Below are positions 41,778-53,457 of a DNA stretch of 64,000 nt, piece by piece. The translations under genes were made by a program, and so were the position numbers. How positions within the stretch are numbered: position 1 is the first letter of the stretch; each line of letters opens with the position of its first letter. The notes below the pieces were generated by a model. The model was not told where the DNA came from, did no database searches, and saw only the letters and a program-made list of their open reading frames with translations. The DNA is from Hydrogenophaga sp. GTDB taxonomy: Bacteria; Pseudomonadota; Gammaproteobacteria; Burkholderiales; Burkholderiaceae_C. The stretch lies in assembly GCF_030373225.1 (NCBI RefSeq), contig NZ_JAUCZG010000001.1, forward strand, positions 124,001-188,000, read 5' to 3'.

Positions 41778-42044
41778 ATGACACTTGTGTCCGTACTCTC
41801 CCACCTTGCGGGGTTTCTGGCGCCCGCGCTTGGCGTGGGTGCGCTGTTGTGGGCAGCACTGCGCCTGCGCCGCAAACAGAGGCCGGGGTATGGCACCGCC
41901 CTGCAGCTGTCGATGCTGTGGATCGCCGGCATCGTGGTGTTGCTGGTGGGACTGGTTTACTTTGGCCGCGACGGCAAGATCGCCACCTACGGAGCCTTGG
42001 TGCTGGCCCAGGGCACGGTGGCCTGGTGGTTGCGCGGGCGCTGA
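41778..42044 (+). CDS. small two-helix membrane protein of unknown function
   Basis: An 88-aa protein with a first hydrophobic helix (about 4-24), a short basic loop RLRRKQRPG, and two further hydrophobic stretches (about 41-58 and 68-84) ending in a Trp-rich VAWWLRGR. It has no recognised domain. It is divergent from hemA, with overlapping promoter regions, and its stop lies one base from the stop side of the convergent ugpQ. Reality is supported by codon-like composition and the snug fit between neighbours. Confidence 0.6.
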   Translation: MTLVSVLSHLAGFLAPALGVGALLWAALRLRRKQRPGYGTALQLSMLWIAGIVVLLVGLVYFGRDGKIATYGALVLAQGTVAWWLRGR

Positions 42045-42045
42045 T

Positions 42046-42842
42046 TCAGGGTCCGGGCGCGAACAGGTCCACCCGGTCGGTGATGATGCCGTCCAGCCCG
42101 AGGTGCAGCAGGCGCTGGACAGCCCAGTCGTCGTTGACCGTGTAGGCCAGTGTGCGAAGGCCGTTGGCCCGCGCGGTGGCCACCAGGCCTGCATCCCACA
42201 GCGCGTGGTTGCAGACCACGGCAGCGCACTCCAGCGAGCGCGCCATTTCCATCCAGCCGTTCCACAGGGTGTCGAGCAGCAGGCCGCGTGGCAGTTCGGG
42301 CGCGGTGGCCATGGCCGCCTGCAAGGCTTCCGGCCGGAACGAGGTGAGCAGGGGACGCTGGTTCGGGTGGGAGCGCCAGAGGCGCTGGGCAGCCGCTGCC
42401 ACGGTCCGTCCGGTCTGGGCTTCCAGGCCAGGGGTGGGCTTGATCTCGATGTTGAGCCAGCAGGCGTTTGCCTGGCAGTAGCGGGACACGCCCTCCAGGG
42501 TGGCCAGGGGCTCGCCGGCGAAGCCGCGCGAATGCCATCGACCGGCATCCAGCTGGCTCAAGGCGCTCCAGGCATGGTCTCCGCCCACGCCATGACCGCT
42601 GCTGGTGCGATCCAGCGTGTCGTCGTGCAGCAGGAACACCACCCCGTCGGCGCTGAGCTTGGCGTCGCACTCGAACATGCGGTAGCCGTGCGAGGCGCCG
42701 ACGCGAAAAGCGGCCAGCGTGTTTTCAGGAGCCAGCTTGCCGGCGCCACGGTGGGCGATCCACCGGGGATAGGGCCATGGCAACCCGGGCCCCGTGCGCC
42801 CGACCCCGGAAGGCCCCGGCGGTGTGGAGCTTGCAGCGCCGC

Positions 42843-42846
<4 letters not shown>
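42046..42846 (-). CDS. ugpQ: glycerophosphodiester phosphodiesterase
   Basis: Cytoplasmic enzyme that hydrolyses glycerophosphodiesters to glycerol-3-phosphate and an alcohol. The 266 aa carry the GDPD signature: [19 protein letters not shown], then [20 protein letters not shown] with the second His and Ca-binding Glu/Asp, and LNIEIKP. Its start overlaps the ugpC stop (ATGA), so imported diesters and the hydrolase are made together. The gene converges head-on with the small membrane gene. Confidence 0.94.
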
Positions 42847-43847
<1,001 letters not shown>

Positions 43848-43880
43848 GGAGTTCTCTGTTGTTGTTCGATGAAACGGGGC

Positions 43881-44735
43881 TTACTTTTCAGTGTCCACCA
43901 GACCTTTGACAAACCAGCGCTGCATGAGCATGACGACCAGCGCCGGGGGCAGCATGGCCAGGATGGCGGTGGCCATCACAACGTTCCACTCGGTGTAGGA
44001 ATCGCCCGAGATCAGCCGCTTGATGCCCATCACCACCGGGTACATGGATTCGTCGGTCGTCACCAGCAGGGGCCACAGGTACTGGTTCCAGCCGTAGATG
44101 AACTGGATCACGAACAGCGCGGCGATCGAGGTGCTGGACAGCGGCAACAGCACGTCCTTGAAGAAGCGCATCGGGCCTGCACCGTCCATGCGCGCTGCCT
44201 CCACCAGTTCGTCGGGCACGGTCAGGAAAAACTGCCGGAACAAAAAGGTGGCCGTGGCCGAGGCAATCAGCGGAACGGTGAGGCCGGCGTAGGTGTTGAG
44301 CATGCCCAGATTGGCCACCACCTCGTAGGTGGGCCCGATCCGCACCTCGACGGGCAGCATCAGGGTGACGAAGATCATCCAGAACACGAGGTTTCGCAGC
44401 GGAAAGCGGAAGTAGACGATGGCGAACGCCGAGAGCAGCGAGATCGCGATCTTGCCGATGGTGATGATCAGCGCACTCACCAGGCTGACCCACATCATCG
44501 GCGCTGCCGCGGCGATTCGGCTGCCGGCCTCGGTTTCACCGCCGAACAGGGCCGTGCGGTAGGTCTGCAGCATGTTGGTGCCGGGCACCAGCGACATGGG
44601 AAAGGACTGGGCGATCTGCTCGGAGGTCTGGGTGGAGGCCACCAGCGTGAGGTAGAGCGGAAAACCGACGATGAACACGCCGATGATCAGCACGACGTGG
44701 GACAGGACCGTGAGGCCGGGGCGTTTTTCGATCAT
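43881..44735 (-). CDS. ugpE: sn-glycerol-3-phosphate ABC transporter, permease UgpE
   Basis: Inner-membrane permease subunit, 284 aa with about six membrane helices. The cytoplasmic EAA loop that docks the ATPase is seen in [19 protein letters not shown]. The C-terminus is [17 protein letters not shown]. It is 28 bases after ugpA and 33 bases before ugpC. Confidence 0.94.
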   Translation of the reverse strand: MIEKRPGLTVLSHVVLIIGVFIVGFPLYLTLVASTQTSEQIAQSFPMSLVPGTNMLQTYRTALFGGETEAGSRIAAAAPMMWVSLVSALIITIGKIAISLLSAFAIVYFRFPLRNLVFWMIFVTLMLPVEVRIGPTYEVVANLGMLNTYAGLTVPLIASATATFLFRQFFLTVPDELVEAARMDGAGPMRFFKDVLLPLSSTSIAALFVIQFIYGWNQYLWPLLVTTDESMYPVVMGIKRLISGDSYTEWNVVMATAILAMLPPALVVMLMQRWFVKGLVDTEK

Positions 44736-44763
44736 GGGGAGCCTGACAGCAGAGGGGAGGACA

Positions 44764-45645
44764 TCAGTACTGCACTTTCTTTTCGACGAAGCGGAACTGG
44801 ATCACCGTGAGCGTGATGACCACCACCATGAGCACGACCGACTGCGCAGCCGAGCCGCCCATGTCGAGTGCCTTGAAACCGTCGTAATAGACCTTGTAGA
44901 CCAGGATGGCGGTGTCCTTGCCCGGACCGCCCTGTGTGGTCGCGTCCACGATGCCGAAGGTGTCGAAGAAGGCGTAGACGATGTTGATCACCAGCAGGAA
45001 GAAGGTGGTGGGCGAAAGCAGCGGGAAGACGATGGACCAGAAGCGGCGCCACGGGCCCGCACCGTCGATGGCGGCCGCTTCGATCAACGATTTGGGGATG
45101 GACTGCAGACCGGCGAGGAAAAACAGGAAGTTGTACGAAATCTGCTTCCAGACGGCCGCGGCCACGATCAGGGTCATGGCGTGGTCGGCGTCGAGCAGGT
45201 GGTTCCATTCGATGCCCACGGCCCGAAGGTAAAAAGCCACCACACCCATGGGCGAGGCGAACATGAACAACCACAGCACGCCGGCCACCACGGGAGCCAC
45301 CGCGTAGGGCCAGATGAGCAGGGTCTTGTAGACCGCCGAACCCTTGAGCACGCGGTCGGCAAACACCGCCAGCAGCAGCGCGATCGACAGGCCGACGACG
45401 GCCACCAGGATGGAGAACACCGCAGTGGTCTTGAACGAGGCCAGGTAGGTGGCGTCGTCCCACAGGCGCTGGAAATTCTCCAGGCCGACGAATTCGGTCG
45501 ACAGGCCAAAAGGGTCCTGCGTGAGCAGGCTCTGGTAGAGCGCTTGTGCGGCAGGCCAGAAAAAGAACACCAGCACGACCGCCATCTGTGGGGCGATCAA
45601 GGCCCAGGGCAGCCAGGCAGACTTGAACCGAACGCGTTTTTCCAT
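44764..45645 (-). CDS. ugpA: sn-glycerol-3-phosphate ABC transporter, permease UgpA
   Basis: Inner-membrane permease subunit, 293 aa with six predicted helices. The EAA loop is [20 protein letters not shown]. The N-terminal cytoplasmic stretch [14 protein letters not shown] and [14 protein letters not shown] opening are typical of UgpA. It lies about 110 bases downstream of ugpB; that gap holds no recognised gene and may contain the stability hairpin common after binding-protein genes, but no clear stem was found. Confidence 0.94.
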   Translation of the reverse strand: MEKRVRFKSAWLPWALIAPQMAVVLVFFFWPAAQALYQSLLTQDPFGLSTEFVGLENFQRLWDDATYLASFKTTAVFSILVAVVGLSIALLLAVFADRVLKGSAVYKTLLIWPYAVAPVVAGVLWLFMFASPMGVVAFYLRAVGIEWNHLLDADHAMTLIVAAAVWKQISYNFLFFLAGLQSIPKSLIEAAAIDGAGPWRRFWSIVFPLLSPTTFFLLVINIVYAFFDTFGIVDATTQGGPGKDTAILVYKVYYDGFKALDMGGSAAQSVVLMVVVITLTVIQFRFVEKKVQY

Positions 45646-45754
45646 GGGGTGTCAGTTCATCAAAAGGGACAGAGTATTCAACGAAAAACCCGCCCCGGCC
45701 GGAAGCTTCGGCAACGGGGCGGGCGGGGCACGGGCAGTCGCCCGGGCGGACGGA

Positions 45755-47071
45755 TCAGGACTTGTTGGCTTTCTGGAAGCGCTCCAGTTGCTCGTTGCCG
45801 CGCTTCACGGCCGAGTCCAGCGCTTCCTTGGCCGACTTCTTGCCAGCCCAGACCTGCTCCAGCTCCTCGTCGTTGATGGTGCGGATCTGCACGAAGTTGC
45901 CCAGGCGAATGCCGCGCGACTTGTCCGTGGTCTTGCGGATCATCTGCGTCACCGACACGTCGGTGCCCGGGTTCTGCTTGTAGAAGCCGCTGTTGTCGGT
46001 CAATTTGAACGACTCCAGCGTCACCGGCAGGTAGCCGGTGCGCTGGTGACTCTTGGCGGCTTCGGCCGGCTTGGACAGGTGGGCAAAGAACTGGGCCACG
46101 CCCTTGTACTCGTCCGCCTTCTTGCCCGACATCACCCACAGGCTCGCGCCACCGATCACCGTGTTCTGCGGTGCACCGGCCACGTCGGGGTAGTAAGGCA
46201 GGGTGCCGATGCCGCTGGCGAACTTGCTGTTGCGCTTGATGTTGCCGTAAAGCGCCGAGGAGCCGGTCGTCATGGCGCACTCGCCGGAAACAAAGGTGGC
46301 GTCGGCCGCATTGCCGCGGCCCTTGTAGACAAACAGGCCGGTTTTGGCCATGTTGGCGAGGTTCTCGATGTGACGCACGTGCAGCGGCGTGTTGAAGTTC
46401 AGGCGGGCGTTGATGCCGCGCATGCCGTTGCCCAGGGTGGCGAACTCGGTGTTGTGCCAGGCCGAGAAGCTCTCGAGCTGCGTCCAGCTCACCCAGCTGG
46501 TGGTGAACGGGCACTTGTGGCCAGCGGCCTTGAGCTTGCCGGCGGCCAGGGCCACTTCAGGCCAGGTCTTGGGCGGGTTCTCGGGGTCCATGCCGGCGGC
46601 CTTGAACGCGTCCTTGTTGTAATGGAAGACCGGAGTGGAACTGTTGAACGGGAAGCTCAACATCTGGCCGTTGGGGGCCGTGTAGTAACCCGCCACTGCC
46701 GGCACATAGGCGCCCGGATCGAACGCCACGCCGGCGTCCTGCATGACCTTGCCCACCGGCACGATCGCACCCTTGCTGGCCATCATGGTGGCGGTGCCGA
46801 CCTCGAAGACCTGCAGGATGTGGGGGGCATTGCCCGAGCGGAAGGCCGCGATGGCCGCCGTCATGGATTCGTCGTAGCTGCCCTTGAAGGTCGGCACGAT
46901 CTTGTATTGCGTCTGGCTGGCGTTGTAGTCCTTGGCCAGGTCATTGACCCACTCCCCGAGCGCGCCGCCCATGGAATGCCACCACTGGATCTCGGTCTGG
47001 GCGTGGGCAGGGCCGCTGAGAAGGGAGGCGAGGGCCAACGCGCCGGCGAGGGGAAGAAAGCGTTTCTGCAT
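45755..47071 (-). CDS. ugpB: sn-glycerol-3-phosphate ABC transporter, periplasmic binding protein
   Basis: Captures glycerol-3-phosphate and glycerophosphodiesters in the periplasm. The start MQKRFLPLAGALALASLLSG gives 438 aa with a signal peptide ending AHA. The mature part opens with the family's IQWWHSMGGALGEWVNDLA and is a class II solute-binding protein. AGGAG precedes the ATG. It is first of ugpBAECQ. The 178-base divergent region upstream lacks a recognisable Pho box. Confidence 0.95.
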   Translation of the reverse strand: MQKRFLPLAGALALASLLSGPAHAQTEIQWWHSMGGALGEWVNDLAKDYNASQTQYKIVPTFKGSYDESMTAAIAAFRSGNAPHILQVFEVGTATMMASKGAIVPVGKVMQDAGVAFDPGAYVPAVAGYYTAPNGQMLSFPFNSSTPVFHYNKDAFKAAGMDPENPPKTWPEVALAAGKLKAAGHKCPFTTSWVSWTQLESFSAWHNTEFATLGNGMRGINARLNFNTPLHVRHIENLANMAKTGLFVYKGRGNAADATFVSGECAMTTGSSALYGNIKRNSKFASGIGTLPYYPDVAGAPQNTVIGGASLWVMSGKKADEYKGVAQFFAHLSKPAEAAKSHQRTGYLPVTLESFKLTDNSGFYKQNPGTDVSVTQMIRKTTDKSRGIRLGNFVQIRTINDEELEQVWAGKKSAKEALDSAVKRGNEQLERFQKANKS

Positions 47072-47249
47072 GGTTGCTCCTGAATATCGGACGATCGGAA
47101 CGCCGTAGGGTAGGTGTCTTTTGTGACGAAACGATTGCAACGGCGTTTCCCGTGCGTGACAACAGGGGTTTCCATAGGAGGGGTGGGTGTATGGGACCCT
47201 GCGTTACCATCTCGGGCTCCCCACTGTCACGTTGGCGTCTGCCACACCC

Positions 47250-50200
47250 ATGAACGCTCCCACACCGCTCTCGCTCTTCGCTGTGGCCTCCGACGAAGCA
47301 CCGCGCCTGCGAGAGATTCCCTACAACTACACCTCCTTTTCCGATCGCGAAATCGTTCAGCGCTTGCTGGGCGAGCGGGCGTGGGCCTTGTTGAACGAGT
47401 TGCGTGGCGAGCGGCGCACGGGGCGTTCGGCCCGCATGTTGTACGAAGTGCTGGGCGACATCTGGGTGGTGCAGCGCAACCCCTACCTGCAGGACGACCT
47501 GCTGGACACCCCCAAGCGCCGCAAACAGCTCGTGGACGCCCTGCACCACCGCCTGGCCGAGGTGCAGAAGCGCCGCACGCCGCAAGACGACGCCCCTCGC
47601 GATCGGCTGGTGGCCGAACTGCTGGAGGCCGCCAAAGGCGCTGTCGATGCCTTTTCGCGTTCGTTCGACGACATGGCTTCGCTGCGCCAGCGCGCCACCC
47701 GGGCCCTGCGCAAGCTCACCGCGCACGACAACATCAAGTTCGACGGCCTCTCGCGCGTGTCGCACGTCACCGACGCGACCGACTGGCGCGTGGAATACCC
47801 GTTCGTGGTGCTCACGCCCGACACCGAAACCGAAATGGCCCGGCTGGTCAAGGGCTGCTTCGAACTCGGTCTCACCATCATTCCGCGCGGCGGCGGTACC
47901 GGCTACACCGGGGGCGCCATTCCGCTGACCTGGAAGAGCGCGGTGATCAACACCGAAAAGCTCGAAGCCATGACCGAGGTGGAATGGGTGACGGCGCCCG
48001 GCCACGACCAACCCCTGCCCACCATCTGGACCGAAGCCGGCGTGGTGACGCAACGCGTGGCCGACGCGGCCGAGCGGGCGGGCCATGTGTTTGCGGTGGA
48101 CCCCACGTCGGCCGAGGCCTCCTGCATCGGCGGCAACATCGCCATGAACGCGGGCGGCAAGAAGGCGGTGCTCTGGGGCACGGCCCTGGACAACCTGCTG
48201 AGCTGGCGCATGGTCACGCCCCAGGCGCAGTGGCTCGAAGTCACCCGGCTCGACCACAACCTGGGCAAGATCCACGACGCCGAGGTGGCCAGCTTCGAGC
48301 TGAAGACGTTCGAGGCCGACGGCAAGACACCGGTTCGCACCGAGCAGCTCGTCATTCCCGGCAAGACGTTCCGCAAGGAAGGTCTGGGCAAGGACGTGAC
48401 CGACAAGTTCCTGAGCGGCCTGCCCGGCATCCAGAAGGAAGGCTGCGACGGCCTGATCACCAGCGCGCGCTGGGTGGTGCATCGCATGCCGGAGCACGTG
48501 CGCACCGTCTGCCTCGAGTTTTTCGGCAACCCGCGCGACTGCGTGCCGTCGATCGTTGAAATCAAGGATTTCATGTTCGGCGAGATGAAGCGCCCGGGTG
48601 GCGCGATCCTGGCCGGCCTGGAGCATCTGGACGACCGGTACCTCAAGGCCGTGGGCTACGCGACCAAGAGCAAGCGCGGCACGCTGCCCAAGATGGTGCT
48701 GGTGGGTGACATCGTGGGTGATGACGCCGACGCCGTGGCGCGCGCCACCAGCGAAGTCATTCGGCTGGCCAACTCGCGCAGCGGTGAGGGCTTTGTGGCC
48801 ATCAGCGCCGAGGCACGCAAGAAATTCTGGCTCGACCGCAAGCGAACCGCGGCCATCAGCAAACACACCAACGCCTTCAAGATCAACGAAGACGTGGTGA
48901 TTCCGCTGCCGCGCATGGGCGAGTACACCGAGGGCATCGAGCGCATCAACATCGAGCTCTCGCTGCGCAACAAGATCCAGCTCGCTGACGCGCTGGAAGC
49001 CTTCTTCGCCAAAGGCCAGTTGCCGCTGGGCAAGACCGACGACGCGAACGACATCCCCAGCGCCGAACTGCTCGAGGACCGCGTGCAGCAGGCCCTGGTG
49101 CTGGTGCGCGAGGTGCGCGCCCTGTGGGCTGGCTGGTTGCGCGACGTCGATGGCCTGTTCCCGCAACTGCAGGACCACCGGCTGCGCGCCAGCTGGAAGA
49201 CCCAGCTGCGCGCCCCGCTGCAGCAGATCTTCACCGGCGCGGCTTTCGGCGCGGTGCTGGGCGAGTGCAACGCGATCCACAAGCGCGTGCTCAAGGGCCG
49301 GGTCTGGGCTGCGCTGCACATGCACGCCGGTGACGGCAATGTGCACACCAACCTGCCGGTCAACAGCGACGACTACGCGATGCTCCAGACCGCGCACGAG
49401 GCGGTGGCCCGCATCATGGTGCTGGCGCGCAGCCTGGGAGGCGTGATCTCGGGTGAACACGGCATCGGCATCACCAAGCTGGAGTTCCTCACCGATGAGG
49501 AACTGCGCCCTTTCGCCGAGTACAAGGAGCGTGTTGATCCCGAGGGTCGCTTCAACAAGGGCAAGTTGTTGCGCCAGGGTCCGGCAGGCGACGCCAGCCT
49601 GCGCAGCGCCGATCTGTCGCACGCCTACACGCCGAGTTTCGGCCTGATGGGACACGAGTCCCTGATCATGCAGCAGAGCGACATCGGTGCCATTGCCGAT
49701 TCGGTCAAGGACTGCCTGCGCTGCGGCAAGTGCAAACCGGTCTGCGCCACCCACGTGCCGCGTGCCAACCTGCTCTACAGCCCGCGCAACAAGATTCTGG
49801 CCACCTCGCTGCTGGTGGAGGCCTTCCTGTACGAAGAGCAGACGCGTCGCGGCATCAGCATCAAGCACTGGGAAGAGTTCGAAGACGTGGCGGACCACTG
49901 CACGGTCTGCCACAAATGCCTGAGCCCCTGCCCGGTGAAGATCGACTTTGGCGACGTGACCATGAACATGCGCAACCTGTTGCGCAAGATGGGCCAGAAG
50001 AGCTTCCGACCGGGCAATGCCGTGGCCATGTTCTTCCTGAACGCCACCAACCCCGAAACCATCAAGTTCATGCGGGGGGCCATGGTCGGCGTGGGCTTCA
50101 AGGCACAGCGCCTGGCCAACGACCTCTTCAAGCGCCTGGCCCGCAAACAGACCGGTGCGCCGCCCGCCACACTGGGACCGGCTCCCATCAAGGAGCAGGT

Positions 50201-51128
50201 GATCCACTTCATCAACAAGAAAATGCCCGGGGGCCTGCCCAAGAAGACCGCGCGCGCCTTGCTGGACATTGAAGACAAGGACTACGTGCCCATCATCCGC
50301 AATCCGGTGGGCACCACGGCCGAGACCGAGGCGGTGTTCTATTTCCCTGGCTGCGGCTCCGAGCGTCTGTTCAGTCAGGTGGGCCTGGCCACGCAAGCCA
50401 TGCTGTGGCACGCCGGCGTGCAGACCGTGTTGCCGCCGGGCTACCTGTGCTGCGGTTACCCGCAGCGCGGCAGTGGCCAGTTCGACAAGGCCGAGAAGAT
50501 CATCACCGACAACCGCGTGCTCTTCCATCGCGTGGCCAACACGCTGAATTACCTCGACATCAAGACCGTGGTGGTGAGCTGCGGCACCTGTTACGACCAG
50601 CTCCAGGGCTACGAATTCGACAAGATATTCCCGGGCTGCCGCATCATCGACATCCACGAATACCTGCTTGAAAAGGGCATCACGCTGCCGGCCGGGCAGG
50701 GTGGCTATCTCTACCACGACCCCTGCCACAGCCCCATGAAGCTGCAGGAGCCGATGAAGACGGTGAAGGCGCTGGTGGGCGAGAACGTGCTGGAGAGCAA
50801 ACGCTGCTGCGGTGAGTCCGGCACCCTGGGCGTGACCCGGCCCGACATCTCCACCCAGATCCGCTTTCGCAAGGAAGAGGAGCTGCTCAAGGGCGAAGCG
50901 GCACTGCGAGCCGCCGGCACCGTGGCCGCCCAGGCCAACGTGAAGATCCTCACCTCGTGCCCGAGTTGCCTGCAGGGCCTCACGCGGTATGGCGACGACC
51001 TCAACAACGGCTTGCTTGAAGCCGACTACATCGTGGTCGAGATGGCACGCCAGATTCTGGGCGAGGACTGGCTGCCCACCTACGTGGCCAAGGCCAACGA
51101 GGGCGGCATCGAACGCGTGCTGGTCTGA
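47250..51128 (+). CDS. DUF3683-type FAD/4Fe-4S oxidoreductase fusion
   Basis: A 1292-aa multidomain protein from [19 protein letters not shown]. An N-terminal DUF3683-like region (about 1-130) is followed by a type 4 FAD-binding domain with [15 protein letters not shown] (from 211), an FAD-oxidase C-terminal domain with [10 protein letters not shown] (from 692), two 4Fe-4S motifs (Cys822, 825, 828, 832 and Cys884, 887, 890, 894), and two CCG domains of the GlpC/heterodisulfide-reductase type, with FPGCGSE near 1035, LCCGYPQ near 1067 and KRCCGESG near 1187. It is probably a membrane-associated 2-hydroxyacid (D-lactate-like) dehydrogenase passing electrons to quinone. Substrate is unknown. It is divergent from ugpB. 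Confidence 0.9.
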   Translation: MNAPTPLSLFAVASDEAPRLREIPYNYTSFSDREIVQRLLGERAWALLNELRGERRTGRSARMLYEVLGDIWVVQRNPYLQDDLLDTPKRRKQLVDALHHRLAEVQKRRTPQDDAPRDRLVAELLEAAKGAVDAFSRSFDDMASLRQRATRALRKLTAHDNIKFDGLSRVSHVTDATDWRVEYPFVVLTPDTETEMARLVKGCFELGLTIIPRGGGTGYTGGAIPLTWKSAVINTEKLEAMTEVEWVTAPGHDQPLPTIWTEAGVVTQRVADAAERAGHVFAVDPTSAEASCIGGNIAMNAGGKKAVLWGTALDNLLSWRMVTPQAQWLEVTRLDHNLGKIHDAEVASFELKTFEADGKTPVRTEQLVIPGKTFRKEGLGKDVTDKFLSGLPGIQKEGCDGLITSARWVVHRMPEHVRTVCLEFFGNPRDCVPSIVEIKDFMFGEMKRPGGAILAGLEHLDDRYLKAVGYATKSKRGTLPKMVLVGDIVGDDADAVARATSEVIRLANSRSGEGFVAISAEARKKFWLDRKRTAAISKHTNAFKINEDVVIPLPRMGEYTEGIERINIELSLRNKIQLADALEAFFAKGQLPLGKTDDANDIPSAELLEDRVQQALVLVREVRALWAGWLRDVDGLFPQLQDHRLRASWKTQLRAPLQQIFTGAAFGAVLGECNAIHKRVLKGRVWAALHMHAGDGNVHTNLPVNSDDYAMLQTAHEAVARIMVLARSLGGVISGEHGIGITKLEFLTDEELRPFAEYKERVDPEGRFNKGKLLRQGPAGDASLRSADLSHAYTPSFGLMGHESLIMQQSDIGAIADSVKDCLRCGKCKPVCATHVPRANLLYSPRNKILATSLLVEAFLYEEQTRRGISIKHWEEFEDVADHCTVCHKCLSPCPVKIDFGDVTMNMRNLLRKMGQKSFRPGNAVAMFFLNATNPETIKFMRGAMVGVGFKAQRLANDLFKRLARKQTGAPPATLGPAPIKEQVIHFINKKMPGGLPKKTARALLDIEDKDYVPIIRNPVGTTAETEAVFYFPGCGSERLFSQVGLATQAMLWHAGVQTVLPPGYLCCGYPQRGSGQFDKAEKIITDNRVLFHRVANTLNYLDIKTVVVSCGTCYDQLQGYEFDKIFPGCRIIDIHEYLLEKGITLPAGQGGYLYHDPCHSPMKLQEPMKTVKALVGENVLESKRCCGESGTLGVTRPDISTQIRFRKEEELLKGEAALRAAGTVAAQANVKILTSCPSCLQGLTRYGDDLNNGLLEADYIVVEMARQILGEDWLPTYVAKANEGGIERVLV

Positions 51129-51155
51129 CCCACAACCCAACCAGAGACCCTTTCC

Positions 51156-51569
51156 ATGGCCGGACTCGACAAAAACACCCCATCGCCGCAATCGATCACG
51201 CTGCACCAGCAGTCGCGCCTGCTCGAGATCGGCTTTTCCGACGGTCAGGAATTCAAGATTCCTTTCGAGCTGATGCGCGTTTATTCGCCCTCGGCTGAAG
51301 TGCAGGGGCATGGCCCGGGGCAGGAGGTCCTGCAAACCGGAAAGCGCGACGTGGGCATCGTCGCGCTGGAGCCCGTGGGCAACTACGCGGTACAGCCCAC
51401 ATTTTCCGACGGCCACAGCTCGGGCATCTTTTCGTGGGACCTGCTGTATTTCCTGGGCTCCAGGCAAGTCGACCTGTGGGCCGACTACACCGCGCGGCTG
51501 GCCGCTGCAGGCATCGAGCGCGACGCGCCGATGCCCGAAAAGGGCGGACACGCCTGCGGCAGCCACTGA
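51156..51569 (+). CDS. DUF971 (gamma-butyrobetaine hydroxylase N-terminal-like) protein
   Basis: A 137-aa protein with a DUF971 domain (about 15-110): [21 protein letters not shown], then [17 protein letters not shown] and [14 protein letters not shown] residues near [13 protein letters not shown]. The fold is that of the N-terminal domain of gamma-butyrobetaine hydroxylase, here alone without the oxygenase part. The tail ends GGHACGSH, with Cys and His that might bind metal. It lies 11 bases before ubiE, a frequent betaproteobacterial pairing. Role unknown. Confidence 0.85.
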   Translation: MAGLDKNTPSPQSITLHQQSRLLEIGFSDGQEFKIPFELMRVYSPSAEVQGHGPGQEVLQTGKRDVGIVALEPVGNYAVQPTFSDGHSSGIFSWDLLYFLGSRQVDLWADYTARLAAAGIERDAPMPEKGGHACGSH

Positions 51570-51580
51570 GGACGTCCGCC

Positions 51581-52312
51581 ATGGCAGACACCCATTTCGG
51601 ATTCAAGACGGTCGACGAGCAGGAAAAGGCTTCCCGCGTGCGCGGCGTGTTCGACTCGGTCGCACCCAGCTACGACGTGATGAACGACCTGATGTCGGGC
51701 GGCCTGCACCGGCTCTGGAAGCGCTACACGATCGGTGTGGCGAATCCGCAACCCGGTCAGCGCGTGCTCGACATCGCCGGCGGCACGGGCGATCTGTCCC
51801 TGGCGTTTGCAAAAAAGGTCGGCCCCGCCGGGCGCGTGTTTCACACCGACATCAACGAAGCGATGCTGCGGGAAGGCCGCACCCGCCTGCTCGACAGGGG
51901 CGTGGTGCTTCCCACTTTGGTGTGCGACGCCGAAAAGCTGCCGTTCGCCAATGACTCGTTCGATCTCGTGTCGGTGGCCTTCGGCCTGCGCAACATGACG
52001 AACAAGGAACTTGCCCTCGCCGAGATGCATCGCACGCTCAAGCCAGGCGGCAAGCTGCTGGTGCTGGAGTTTTCCCGGGTGGCCAAGCCCCTTGAAAAGG
52101 CTTATGACTGGTATTCGTTCAACATCCTGCCCAAGCTGGGGAAGTGGGTGGCCAGGGATGAGGACAGCTACCGCTACCTCGCCGAATCCATCCGCATGCA
52201 TCCGGACCAGGAAAGCCTGCGGCAGATGATGCGCCAGGCAGGCTTCGGCCATGTGGATGTGCACAACCTCAGCGCCGGTGTGGTGGCGCTGCATGTGGGC
52301 ATCAAGTGCTGA
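51581..52312 (+). CDS. ubiE: ubiquinone/menaquinone C-methyltransferase
   Basis: SAM-dependent C-methyltransferase acting on the demethoxy-benzoquinol (or demethylmenaquinol) ring. The 243 aa start [20 protein letters not shown]. Family motifs [33 protein letters not shown] (SAM motif I) and [18 protein letters not shown] are intact. It opens a quinone cluster with ubiJ and ubiB downstream. Confidence 0.96.
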   Translation: MADTHFGFKTVDEQEKASRVRGVFDSVAPSYDVMNDLMSGGLHRLWKRYTIGVANPQPGQRVLDIAGGTGDLSLAFAKKVGPAGRVFHTDINEAMLREGRTRLLDRGVVLPTLVCDAEKLPFANDSFDLVSVAFGLRNMTNKELALAEMHRTLKPGGKLLVLEFSRVAKPLEKAYDWYSFNILPKLGKWVARDEDSYRYLAESIRMHPDQESLRQMMRQAGFGHVDVHNLSAGVVALHVGIKC

Positions 52313-52354
52313 CCGCGGTGTTGGTTATTGATCGGGATTGAAGGAGACAGGGGC

Positions 52355-53368
52355 ATGAACAAGTTGTGGTCGGTGATGCTGGTCTGCGCGATGGCGCTGG
52401 GCTCGCAGGATGTCTGGGCCAAGCGCCTGGGCGGCGGTTTCTCGTTGGGCAAGCAGTCGGGCAACGTGACGCAGCAGCGCAGCACCACGCCGCCTGCACA
52501 GGCCACGCCGGCGCCCACGCAGAACGCCGCGGCCCGTCCGGCCACCTCCACGGCGAGTCCGGCCGCGGCGGCAGCGCCCAAGCGCCCATGGGGCGCCATG
52601 GTCGGCGGCCTGGCCGCAGGCCTGGGCCTGGCCTGGCTGGCATCGGCGCTCGGCTTCGGCGAGGCTTTTGCCCAGTTCCTTCTGTTTGCCTTGCTGGCGG
52701 TGGTGGTCATGGCTGTGATCGGCATGGTCATGCGCCGGCGCGCTGCGGGCAATGCTGCCGCCGGCCTGGCCTACCAGGGCGCCGGTGGCCCGGCCACGCA
52801 GTCGGGCAACTCCCAGTTCGACCCGGCCACGCCGCGCGGCTATTCGCCGCAGAACGTTGGCAACGACGCCTCGGCCCGACCCTGGGAGCGCAGTGGACCG
52901 GCCTCGCTCGACTCGCTTCAGCCAGCGGCTGCGGGTGGTTCACTGATCGGTTCGGCCCTGGGTGGCCGTCAGACCTGGGGCGTGCCGGACGGCTTCGACG
53001 CCGAAGGTTTCCTCAAGGCATCCAAGGCGAACTTCGTGAGCCTGCAGGACGCCTGGGACCGCTCCGACATCCCCAGCCTGCGCGCCATGATGACCGACGG
53101 CATGCTCGATCAGATCCGCAGCCAGCTTGCCGAGCGCGAGGCCACCAGTGGGAACAGCGTGAACAAGACCGAAGTCGTCATGCTCGATGCCCAACTGCTC
53201 GGCATCGAGGAACTGGACGACGAGTACATGGCCAGTGTCGAGTTTTCCGGAATGATCCGGGAAGACGCCTCGTCCGGTCCCAATCCGTTCCGCGAAGTCT
53301 GGAACATCACACGGTCCAGGAGTGGCTCGGGCGGCTGGCTGGTGGCGGGCGTGCAGGCCCTTCAGTAA
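52355..53368 (+). CDS. Tim44-like domain protein, exported or membrane-bound
   Basis: A 337-aa protein with a signal-like N-terminus (MNKLWSVMLVCAMALG), a glycine-rich stretch RLGGGFSLGKQSG, a low-complexity Ala/Pro/Thr segment (about 40-75), one or two membrane helices (about 80-130), and a C-terminal Tim44-like domain (about 215-337), containing EGFLKASKANFVSLQDAWD and a C-terminal WNITRSRSGSGGWLVAGVQ. Bacterial Tim44-like proteins (TimA type) are membrane proteins of unclear function. AAGGAG precedes the ATG. It sits between ubiE and ubiJ. Confidence 0.85.
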   Translation: MNKLWSVMLVCAMALGSQDVWAKRLGGGFSLGKQSGNVTQQRSTTPPAQATPAPTQNAAARPATSTASPAAAAAPKRPWGAMVGGLAAGLGLAWLASALGFGEAFAQFLLFALLAVVVMAVIGMVMRRRAAGNAAAGLAYQGAGGPATQSGNSQFDPATPRGYSPQNVGNDASARPWERSGPASLDSLQPAAAGGSLIGSALGGRQTWGVPDGFDAEGFLKASKANFVSLQDAWDRSDIPSLRAMMTDGMLDQIRSQLAEREATSGNSVNKTEVVMLDAQLLGIEELDDEYMASVEFSGMIREDASSGPNPFREVWNITRSRSGSGGWLVAGVQALQ

Positions 53369-53384
53369 TCGCCGCGCGCCTGAC

Positions 53385-53409
53385 AAGGCCCCGGCGCGAC
53401 GCGGGCCTT
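53385..53409. repeat. inverted repeat between the Tim44-like gene and ubiJ
   Basis: AAGGCCC (53385-53391) and GGGCCTT (53403-53409) form a perfect seven-pair stem with an 11-base loop, 17 bases after the Tim44-like stop. No T run follows. It may mark a 3' end before the ubiJ-ubiB pair. Confidence 0.4.
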
Positions 53410-53457
53410 GGTCGAAGGCATCGGTCGCTGCGTTTTATCCGTCAAAATCGGGTGGTC

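Noticed and set aside
47072..47249. Possible Pho box before ugpB
   Set aside because: GTCAC-type elements are present but not as 11-base-spaced CTGTCAT repeats, so phosphate control cannot be claimed from the sequence.
46941..51566. A minus-strand open frame of about 1540 codons opposite the FAD/Fe-S oxidoreductase
   Set aside because: It is fully antisense to a gene with intact cofactor motifs, and its translation is His/Gln/Ala/Val-rich with no domain. Long antisense frames are expected in GC-rich DNA with strong third-position bias.
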